From positions 1 to 64,000 of the forward strand of contig NZ_FNNZ01000012.1 in the NCBI RefSeq assembly GCF_900106925.1: a stretch of DNA of 64,000 bases, written 5' to 3'. This document shows positions 45,634 to 55,300 of this stretch, in pieces; the first letter of the stretch is position 1; each line of letters begins with the position of its first letter. The translations under genes were made by a program, and so were the position numbers. The notes beneath the pieces were generated by a model. The model was given only the letters and a program-made list of their open reading frames with translations, did no database searches and had not been told where the DNA came from. This DNA is from Thiocapsa roseopersicina. GTDB taxonomy: Bacteria > Pseudomonadota > Gammaproteobacteria > Chromatiales > Chromatiaceae.

Positions 45634-48600
45634 TTAGTAGTTTGACCAGCCGCTAAAGGTCGCGCCTTTGGGAACCGCGACGACCGTGAAGCGCGCATCG
45701 AGCGGATACCATTCCTTCGGATCCTCGCCTGCCCACAATACGAATCCGTCATAGTTGGTCACCGGCACTCCGCTCGTGTTCTTGATCGCGATACCGTAGC
45801 GTGTCCTTGGATCCGTCCACACAATCGGCTTCCCGTCCTTTTTCCACATGGTCGGAATCGCGGCAGACCAAATGACCTGATTTCCGGTCGTACCCTGAAC
45901 ATTCGCCGTCGGCGTGCAGGTCTCTCGGGAAGTCGTCCATCCGGAGGTCGGAGTCTCCCACTGCCACACGCAGAACTGAATCTTCATGGCTTGTGGAACG
46001 GGTTGGCTATTGACCTGTACCCGCATGTGCAGGGTGCCATTCGCGTAGTCGACCGGCGATGTCCAGTCGCCGTTGGAGCCCGGGAGCATCTCGAAGATCC
46101 GACTGCTGGGCTTAGCCACTGCCTCGACCTTCGGGAAACCTCTGTCGTCCTCGATGACCGGCCAATTCCAGTCGAAGACCTTGAGCTCCTTGCCTGTGCC
46201 CCCCGGAGGAGGAGCGGATCCGACAGTAATTGTCTTGGACGCAGTTGCGTTTGCTCCATCATTGTCGGTGACGGTCAGGGTCGCCGTGTAGGTTCCCGCC
46301 GCCGTATAGGTATACCCGGGCGAGACTGCGGTGCTCGTGCCGCCGTCGCCGAAGGACCAAGTCCGACTCGCGATCGTTCCGTCGACGTCGGACGACGCGG
46401 AGGAGTTGAAGCTCACCGTCAACGGCGCCGTTCCGTTGGTCGGGCTCGCCGTGAAGGATGCAACAGGCGGAAGGTTCCCGGTGCCGCCGCCCTCGTTTCC
46501 GAGCACGAGGTAGGCGACCTGCTCGGCGCCGTGGGACCGCTCCGTGTCTGTGATCTGGTCTTCGTCGAACGCGAGCCCGAGGACACCGGCGGCTAGCGGA
46601 TTTGCGCCGAACAAGACCGGCCAGCCGCCGTCGCCGCCGCGCATGCCGGCGGCGGAAACGACCGCGGTCGAGGGCGTTGAGCCGCTCGAGAGCGCTATCG
46701 AGTAAGGTCCCGCGGCGATCCCGGCGACGATCGGTGCGCTGACGCCGGCTTGATAGGCGACGCCGCCGATATTGCCGCTTCCCGCCTCGATCACCAGATA
46801 GCCGATCGCCTCGTTCGCGCGTGTCTTGTCGGTGTCTTCGCCGACGTGTTTGCCGGCAGAGAGTGCGCTTGGGCTCGGAGGGCTGTCCTTGGTGGCGCCG
46901 CGTGCCCAGAAGACCGACCAGTCCGCGTCGTTGGCGCTCATGACCTGGCCTAGCACGACGGGTGTGGTGTAGCTGTTGCTGTAGGTGCGTGTTTCCGTCG
47001 CCGTCCAAGCACCTTTTGCGTTCGTCTTGGTCGAGGTGGCCTTGACCGCCTCCATCTTGATCCCGTGCTCGGCGAGACTGTAGGTGCCGGCGTCCACGAC
47101 CGTGTAATCGACGCTGTAGGTTCGGGCGAGGGATTGATCGCTCGGGTTCTGCACGCGCACTTCGAATTGGTTGCCGGAGGCATTGCGCACGCGCGTGACG
47201 ACGGGTTGTACCGCTGCGTCCGGATATCGCACCGAAGCGATCACGACCGGATCCTTGTAGGCGTAGGGTAAGGCGACGGTCTTCCAGGCTTCGCCGACGT
47301 TCTCGACCCTGCCGTGATGGAAGACCGGGGGCGCGCTGCCCACGGCCGGGGTGACGTTGATTGCGGCGCTGTCGGTGCCGATCCTGCCCTGGCTGTCGGT
47401 GACTGTGAGGAGAACTGTGTAAGTCCCGGGTTGAGTGAAGGTGTGGCTCGCAAATGGTCCGGAGGCGGTCGCGCCGTCACCGAAATCCCAGCTGTAACTC
47501 AGAGTGCCGCCATCGGGATCCGTCGAGTCGGTTCCGTCGAGCTCCACCGTGAGCGGTGCGGAGCCGCTGGCCACGTTGCTTTTCAAGACGGCCTGCGGCC
47601 CTTCACCGGGCAGGAGCGCCCCGACGACGACGGCGAAATGATCGGTTGAGGTGGTCCCGGTGGCGGAGGTTACCGTGAGGGTGACGGTGAAGATGCCTTC
47701 CTGCGCGAAGGTGTGACTGGCTAAGGCTCCGTTGGCGGTGCCGCCGTCGCCGAAGTCCCATGCGTAAGTTGATATGGGGCCGCAGACGCAGCTTGAGGTT
47801 CCGCCGTTGACGTTGATGGTGAAGGGGACCGGACCCGCGATGCGGTTGGCCAGTGCGCGCGCGACCGGTTTTTGGTCGTCCTGCGGGCGTGATTGTGGTG
47901 TGCCGAGCGTGCCGGTGACATTGTCCGCCGATGCGGAGCGCACAACGGGCGCGATGGCCCCGATCTGGGTGCTGTCGACCAAGCCGACTGAGAAGCGGCG
48001 CTCGCCGGACAGCAAGGCATTCACCTGATCCCGACCCAAGCCGAAGATCGTCATGGCGCCGTCCATCGGCCGATACATGTCGATCAATGAATCGCTCTGA
48101 TGACTCGAGACATAAAGCGATCGTCCGATACCGGGGTCGGCAAAGTAGGCCCATTCCTCGCCGGGGATATCAAGCTTCCAGCTTGCCGACGCCTTTGTTT
48201 GGGTTCCGTTCGAGCGGACGACGAGGTCGGTATTCAGATCGAGGGTTCCGCCGGGTGTGCCCTCGTAGAGGAACCAATACTTGCCGGCAGCTTGGGTGAC
48301 CGTCATGGTGGCGTGGGTCGGGAGGATCTCCCAGAGGGTAGCCCATTGACTGTCTGCTGACCGTGAGTGGATCCGGGCGCGCAGCGGCCCGCGATCTATG
48401 AGGCTCGACTGAGCCGTGCCGGGTCGACCCGGGTGAAAATATCCCCCGCTGGCCGGTGGTACAAGGTTCGGGATGCCGCGGTAATCACCGCTGGCTCCGG
48501 CGGCAGAGGAATAGCCGATCCAGTCATTGCCGCTCCTGTCCTCGAGGCTGGAAAAGCCGCCGCTGGTTTTGTGATAGTACCAGTCGCCGGCGACGGTACG

Positions 48601-49131
48601 GACGGCGAAGCTCGATTCGCCCTCGTCGATGACGCCGTCCGTGACGGAGATGCGAGGGAGTACGGGGGGGGCGGGAAGCGCTGCCCCGGCCGCGAAATAG
48701 ATCTGGAAATTGCGTCGTCCGCTTGACGGCGTCGATCCTTCCATGAGCAGGACGAGCTCGCCGACCGCGTTGGACGTCGCGTTGAAATCGGGCGCCGGGT
48801 CGAACTGAAACGGCACAGCGGCGTTGATTGCCGTGCCGGCGCTCGATGTCTCGAGCACTCTGAGCGATCGCACATCCAGGGTGGTCGATCCGGCCCCGGC
48901 CTGCATGAGCAGGCTCGTCAAGTCGATCGGAATCGTGACGATCTTGTCGATGAGCGCGGTGGATCCCGACGTGACCTCGAGCGGCACGCGGTAGTCGTGG
49001 AGATTGCTCCACCAGTCGTCGGCGGATGCGTTCCGGGAAGCCCCGCCCAGACCTGAGAGCAGCAAACACAGGAGAGCGAGTGCGGTGAAAGGCCGTGTCA
49101 CTGTGCGTCGCGCTTGGATTTTATTGTCCAT
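45634..49131 (-). CDS. Large secreted protein: DUF2341-like region, PKD domains, H-lectin-like module, conserved C-terminal domain
   Basis: This protein of about 1165 aa has a signal peptide (TALALLCLLLSGLGGASRNA). Residues 39-405 begin WWSNLHDYRVPLEVTSG (DUF2341-like) and contain KYWFLYEGTPGG and DDW-type sugar-enzyme-like motifs. PKD domains lie at about 420-503, 510-595 and 886-970, each with an FGDGG/A core. An H-lectin-like block (602-879) begins VFHHGRVENVGEAWKTVALP. The last 184 residues form a domain shared with the neighbouring 2352-aa protein (DDRGFP, NGDWTSPVDYANGTLHMR, WYPLDARFTVVAVP). Start 49131 is chosen; ATG 49143 is possible. There is no PEP-CTERM or cell-wall anchor. It is probably a polysaccharide-binding or matrix protein. 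Confidence 0.82.
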   Translation of the reverse strand: MDNKIQARRTVTRPFTALALLCLLLSGLGGASRNASADDWWSNLHDYRVPLEVTSGSTALIDKIVTIPIDLTSLLMQAGAGSTTLDVRSLRVLETSSAGTAINAAVPFQFDPAPDFNATSNAVGELVLLMEGSTPSSGRRNFQIYFAAGAALPAPPVLPRISVTDGVIDEGESSFAVRTVAGDWYYHKTSGGFSSLEDRSGNDWIGYSSAAGASGDYRGIPNLVPPASGGYFHPGRPGTAQSSLIDRGPLRARIHSRSADSQWATLWEILPTHATMTVTQAAGKYWFLYEGTPGGTLDLNTDLVVRSNGTQTKASASWKLDIPGEEWAYFADPGIGRSLYVSSHQSDSLIDMYRPMDGAMTIFGLGRDQVNALLSGERRFSVGLVDSTQIGAIAPVVRSASADNVTGTLGTPQSRPQDDQKPVARALANRIAGPVPFTINVNGGTSSCVCGPISTYAWDFGDGGTANGALASHTFAQEGIFTVTLTVTSATGTTSTDHFAVVVGALLPGEGPQAVLKSNVASGSAPLTVELDGTDSTDPDGGTLSYSWDFGDGATASGPFASHTFTQPGTYTVLLTVTDSQGRIGTDSAAINVTPAVGSAPPVFHHGRVENVGEAWKTVALPYAYKDPVVIASVRYPDAAVQPVVTRVRNASGNQFEVRVQNPSDQSLARTYSVDYTVVDAGTYSLAEHGIKMEAVKATSTKTNAKGAWTATETRTYSNSYTTPVVLGQVMSANDADWSVFWARGATKDSPPSPSALSAGKHVGEDTDKTRANEAIGYLVIEAGSGNIGGVAYQAGVSAPIVAGIAAGPYSIALSSGSTPSTAVVSAAGMRGGDGGWPVLFGANPLAAGVLGLAFDEDQITDTERSHGAEQVAYLVLGNEGGGTGNLPPVASFTASPTNGTAPLTVSFNSSASSDVDGTIASRTWSFGDGGTSTAVSPGYTYTAAGTYTATLTVTDNDGANATASKTITVGSAPPPGGTGKELKVFDWNWPVIEDDRGFPKVEAVAKPSSRIFEMLPGSNGDWTSPVDYANGTLHMRVQVNSQPVPQAMKIQFCVWQWETPTSGWTTSRETCTPTANVQGTTGNQVIWSAAIPTMWKKDGKPIVWTDPRTRYGIAIKNTSGVPVTNYDGFVLWAGEDPKEWYPLDARFTVVAVPKGATFSGWSNY

Positions 49132-49278
49132 TTTTCGTCTCATCAATCATTGATTGCGCAAGGGTTTCCTGTCGGCCGATACGCTCCGATGTTTCGGTCG
49201 AATCGGTCAAGCATGTCATTTCACGGTGCGCGCGCTTGTATCGCCTTCGATGCGTGCAAGCAACGTAGGGGCGAACGT

Positions 49279-49300
49279 AGGGGCGACTTCAGTCGCCCCT
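49279..49300. repeat. Short perfect inverted repeat behind the 2352-aa protein gene
   Basis: AGGGGCGACT (49279-49288) pairs with AGTCGCCCCT (49291-49300) across TC. It is the sister of 45582-45599. The flanking bases toward each gene end are also alike, so gene and downstream palindrome may have been duplicated together. Confidence 0.6.
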
Positions 49301-49331
49301 TCACGTGGTCGTTCCCTTTCCGAAAATCAGC

Positions 49332-52300
49332 TTACTCAAGCAAAAGGTAGGCCACCTGCTCGGTTGTGTGGGCGGTCTCAAGGTCGGCGAGCTGGTCCTC
49401 CTGGAAGGCGAGATCCAGCGCTCCGGCGCTGAGGGGCGCGAGCCCGTAGAGAATGGGCCAGCCGCCGTCGCCGCCTTGCATCGCGGACGCGGACAGGACG
49501 GCGGTCGTCGGGACGATGCCGGCGGGGTAGGGTACTGCGTAGGGCGGTATCCCCTCGACGCCGGCCACCGTTCGGGCACTCAGGCCGACTGAATAGCGGG
49601 TGTCTGCTGCGACGCCGCTGCCGGCCTCGATGACCAGATAACCGATGGTTTCGTTCGCGCGGGTCTTCTCGAAGTCTTCCCCGACATGCTTCGAGACGAC
49701 CAGGATGCTGGAGGTGGGCGGTTGTTTAATGGTACCGCCGCGCGCCCAGAACACCGACCAACGCGGGTCGTTCTCGCTCATGACCTGACCGAGGACAACC
49801 GGGCTCGTGTAGCTCTGGGCATAGGCGCGGGTGTTGCCTGCCGACCAGTTACCGATTCCGCTGGTTTGGGTCGAGGTGAAGCGAGCGGCTTCCATTTTGA
49901 TGCCGTGCTCGGCGAGGGTATAGACGCCGGCCTCGACCACCGTGTAGTGGAGGGTGTAGGCGGCGTCGAGTGGCTCGTCTCCCGGGTTCTGTACGCGCAC
50001 CTCGAAGCTGTTGCCGACGGCGTTGCGCACCCGCGCGATCGCGGGTAACGCGGGGGGCGTGTCGTACTGGACGGCAGCGATGACGACCGGATCGGTATAG
50101 CTGCGGGGTAGGGTGACGGTGCGCCAGGTGTCGTCGACCGCAGCAAGGGTCCCGTGATGAAAGACCGAGGTCGTTGCGGGGGCTGCGGTGATCGTGAGCG
50201 AAACGTCCGCCACATTCGAAACGGCGCCCGGAGCATCGGCGACGGTGTAGCTGAAGCTGTCCGTCGTGGTGGCCGAGCCGTCGTGCACATAGGTCAGACG
50301 TCCGGTGCCGTCGTCGTTCAGTGTGCCGAAGGCGGGCAGGTTCTGAATCAAGACGGTGCCGGGGTCGAGATTGCCGTCTGGATCGCTGTCGTTGGCGAGG
50401 ACGTCGATCACGACGGTGCCGCCGCGCACGACCGATGCGGTGTCGTCGACGGCAACCGGCGGCCCGGGCGCGATCGAATCGGCGGTGTTGAGGAAGTAAT
50501 CGACCAACGCGGTATGCGCGGGTATCGGGCTGCCGGTATTGCCGGCAAAGATGCCGATAGCGTTGACGCTCATGGCGTGGCTGAAGGCGGTTAAGGTCTG
50601 CCAGTTTGTGCCGTCGGTCGAGTACTTCGGCGTCCAGAGATTGCCCTGGCGTGCCAAACGTAGATAGAGCGGGCTGCCCGAGAGCGTGGTGGCGACGTTG
50701 TGTCGAATCGAGGCAGTGCCGTCGACCACCGTGGCGGCGAAGACGCGGACCCGGGTGCCGTCGTGGTGGACATCGAACCGCATGAACCGGCCGGGCGATT
50801 CCTCGACCACCAGTCCCTGGATCTGGAAGCGTTGCGTGACCGGCGAATCGAGCTTGATCTCGACCTCGAAGTCCGCATCGAGTACCGCCTGCATGAGCCG
50901 TGGCGCGAAGTTGCCGGCGGTCCAGATGTCGTGGGCGGTTGTCGCGGGCGCTCCTATCGCGGCCTGCGCGCCATTGAGCGACAGGGTGGAATTGCCGATC
51001 GGATCGACGAAGGTCCAAATGCCCGTGTCGAGCGTGCCTTGATTGAAATCGTCGGAAACGATGCCTCCGGTTCCACCGGCGATGATGGTCACGCTCTGCG
51101 TCGCGCTGGAGCTATTGCCGTTGGCATCGGTGGCGGTCCAGGTCACCAGGGTCGTGCCGACCGGGAAGCCGTTGCTCGGAGCGTTGTTGCCGATACTGAT
51201 CGGACCGAATAGATCGGTCGCGGTGGCTTGCCCCAGAACGACCGAGGTCAAGGTCCCGGTTGCTTGTGCGACGACATTGGCGGGTACCGTAATCTGCGGC
51301 GCTGTCGTGTCGACGACCGTGACCTGCTGTTGGGCAGTACCGGTGAGGCCTGCGAGATTGGTGGCCGACCAGGTCACGACCGTGGTTCCGAGCGGGAAAC
51401 CGTTCGACGGGGCGTTGTTTGTGACCGGAGTGCCGTCGCTGGATGTGGCTTGGCCGATCGCCGGGTAGCTGCGCACGCCGGTGGCCTCTGCCGTGACGTT
51501 TGCGGGCGGTGTGACGACCGGTGCGCCGGGTGCAGTGTTGCCCCCGAGCACCAAATACGCGACATGCTCGCTGCCGTGCGATCGCTCGGCGTCGGTGATC
51601 TGGTCCTCGTCGATTGCAAGACTGAGCGCGCCATTGGCGAGAGGGTTGGTCCCGAAGAGGACCGGCCAGCCGCCGTCCGTGATCTTCATCCCGGCCGAAG
51701 ACACCACCGCGGTGGAGGCGGACATGGCGATTTGGTAAGGCACGGAGAATGGGGGGTTGTTTCCGATGCCTTGTATCGATGCCGCGCTGACACCCGCGTG
51801 ATAGCCGACGCCGCCGACCTCGCCGCTGCCGGACTCGATAACCATATAGCCGATCAGCTCGTTGGCGCGGGTTTTGACCGTGTCCTCGCCGACGTGTTTG
51901 CTGGCGGAGAGTTTCGTGGGATTCGGGGCAAAGTCCTTGCTGTCGCCGCGGGCCCAGAAGGACGACCAGCGCGTGTCGTTCGCGCTCATCACCTGCCCGA
52001 GAACGACTGGGGCGGTGTAGCTGTTGGCATAGGTGCGCGCCTCTTGCTGCCACCAGGCGCCCTTATAATTGGTTTTGTTCGAGGTGAACTTCACCGCTTC
52101 CATCTTGATGCCGTGCTGGGCCTGCGTGTAGACACCGGCCTCGGCGACGGTGTAGTGCACGCTGTAGCTGCCGGTGAGCGGCTGGTCGCTCGGGTTCTGC
52201 ACGCGCAGCTCGAATTGGTTACCCACGGCGTTGCGTATCCGCGTCACGACGGGCGTAACGGATGCGTTCGGGTAACGCACCGATGCGACGACGACCGGAT

Positions 52301-55300
52301 CGGTGTAGCCGTAAGGCAAAGTGACGGTCTGCCAGCTCGCGCCGACCCCGTCGACAACGCCGTGATGCAGCACCGGCGGAGGAGGCGGATCGCTCGGATC
52401 GAGGGCGATGGGTTTGATCGTGATGTTGCCGAAGCTCGCGTCGACGTAATGCGCCACGAGGAGTAGCGATCCGCCGTCGACATCGTTTGCGTCCGTCGCG
52501 ATGAGCTCCCAGCTGGCGGGCTCCGGGTCGCTCGCCCGCCAGACCTTGGCGCTGTAACGCGTACTTCCGCCGATCAGGGACTGGACCCGTACCTTCCAGA
52601 TATAAGCGACATTAATGCTCAGGTCGCGATTCAACGGATCGACAGCGTCAAGCGTTTCGAAATCGGTCAGGGAGAGCGATCCGGACCCGTCTTGCTCGAA
52701 CTCGTACCAGGCACCCCCGCCCGCCGGGTAGTAGCCCCACCCCGGCTGCGAGCCCGTCCAGTTGGTGTGGCCGGGCCACTTGAGCATGACGCCCAGGGAG
52801 GGTTTGAAGTTGGGCTTGACGAATCCTTTCGCGTCGAAGCCGTGGACGGTGACCGGGACCGTCACCTCGTAGTCGGTCCAGGCGATATCCCCGACCGCGA
52901 CCAGACGATCGTAGCCGCGCTGAATCGGCCGCAGTGCACCGCCGACGATTCCCCAATCGCCGTCGACAATCTGTGAGACATCTTGGATATCGCCCGTCGT
53001 CGCCCAGTTGATCGCATAATCCAGCGGCCAGACGTTTCCGGGCGAGTGCTGAACAGTCACCGTCTCGGTGGCTAGATTGCCGAGGCTGTCCGTAGCGCGA
53101 ATCTCGACGAGATTGGCGCCGGGAATCAGGCTTGTGAAGGGGATCTCGACATTGAAGTCACCGGGCGCTTCGAGTCGGCGAAAGGGGCCGACCGAGAGGG
53201 CCTGAGCCGGGCCGCCGTTGAGTGAGTAGGTCACCTGTCCGAGACCGTCGGGGTCGGAGATGTTGCCCAGGACGTTGATCGCCCACTGCGGCACGCCGAG
53301 CGCTCCGAAGGTCTGCTCGGGCCCGTACCAGACGTCGATGACGGGTCCTCCACCGGAGATCAGGCTGAGTTTCGCGGCTCGACTCGCGACACTGCCTGCT
53401 GCGTTGGAGGCCGTAACGACGAAATGTGCTCCGTTGTCTGCCCTGGTCGTGACGGGAATTGTATAGGACGCGCTCGTTGCGCCGCTGATCGGAACACCGT
53501 CTCGAGACCATTGATAGGCGAGCGGGGCATTCCCGGTGGCCGTGACCGAGAAGGTTGCAGGCTCGCCTTCGACGACGGCCAGATCGCTTGGCTGTGTCGT
53601 GATCGAGGGTGCACCCGGTCCGGGCAGGATCGGCGAGGCCGTATTGAAGAAGTGGTCGACGACAAGAGTGTGAGCCGGCACCGGGCTTCCGGTGTTGGCG
53701 GCATTTCCCCCGAATACGCCGACGCTCGTGACCGTCATCGCGTGGGTAAAATTGCCGAGCGTCTGCCAGTTTGTCCCGTCGGTCGAGTAACGGGGCGTCC
53801 AAACATTTCCCTGGCGGGCCAGCCGCAGGAAAATGGGGCTGGTCATGGGCGCCGTGGCGACGTTGTGGCGTGTCGTGGCGGTGCCGTCGACGAGTGTCGC
53901 TGCGAAGATCCGAACTTGTGCGCCGTCGTGGTGGACGTCGTACCGTATGAATCGGTTAGGCGCCTCTTGAACCACCAAGCCCTGGATTTGGAAGCGCTGC
54001 GTGACGGGAGAGTCGAGCTTGACCTCGACCTCGAAGTCGGTATTCGGCGCCGCCTGCATAATGCGGGGGGCGAAATTGCCTGCATTCCAGATATCATGGG
54101 CCGAGCCACCGGGCACGGCGATCGAGGCTTGCGCCCCGTTGAGCGAAAGTGTGGCGTCGCCGAGCGGATTGACGAAGGCCCAGACATCGGTGTCGAGCGT
54201 ACCCTGGCTGAAAGCGTCCGAGACGATGACGGGTGCGGGTCCGCTCTCGGACAGGGTCGAGAAGGTCAGCTCGCCGGTCGCGCTGCGGTTGCCCGCCGCG
54301 TCGAATGCGTCGATGCGATAGTGGTAGGTCGTCCCGGGGCTCAGACCGCCGAGGCTCACGCTATGCGTGGTCGAGAGTGTGGAGGATTCCGCTTCGCCCA
54401 CGCCATAGCTTGCGCTTAGCCCGTAAACCAGAGTAGCCGTGGCCGGTTCGCTCGTCGTCCAGGTCAGGACCGCCGAGGTTTGGCCGGCGGAGACGCTGAC
54501 CGTCCCGATAGCGGGCGGTGCGCTGTCGGTGATGTAGCCCGGCGCCGCATTGAGGACGTCGGCGGTCCAGCCCCCGAATGTTTTCCCGGGCGGGACGGCG
54601 ACGACCGTGTAGCGGACGTCGAGCGGATACCACTGGTCCGGGTTCTCGCCGTTCCAATTCCAACCGGAGAAATCGCTGACGGGTAGGCCGGCGCTGTTCT
54701 TGATGGAAAGTCCGTAGCGCTGCCGCGGATTCGCCCAATCCATCGGGTTGCCGTCTTTCTTGTACATGGTCGGGATGTAGGACGACCAGGTCACTACGGT
54801 CCCGGGTGTCCCGGGGACATCCCGAATGGAGCTGCAGGTTTCCAGGGTAAGGTTGTACTGCCACATGCAGAACTGGAATTTCATCGCCTGAACCACGGGC
54901 TGTCCGCGGATCTCGGCGCGCATCTGCAGGGTGCCTTGGGCGTAGTTGATCGGAGTCGTCCAATCGCCGTTGGCCGCGGCTGCAGGCGGTTGATCCCAGG
55001 GGAAGCCACGATCGGTCTTGGTGACGAGGCGATTGATCTCGAAGACCTTCAACTCAGGTGCGATGAAGGTTACGGGCCGCGTAATCGTGTCGGCCCCGCC
55101 GCTGTCGTCGATTACCGTCAGACTGACGTTGTAGGTTCCGGGCTGCGCATAGCCGTGCTGAATGGTCGGGCCGGCCTTGGTGGAGCCGTCGCCGAGACTC
55201 CATTGGTAGGAGACGATTGAGCCGTCGGCATCCGACGACGAGGTTGCGTCGAGGGTAACGGTGACCCCGTTCCAGAGGGCGGTGAAGCGCGCGATCGGCG

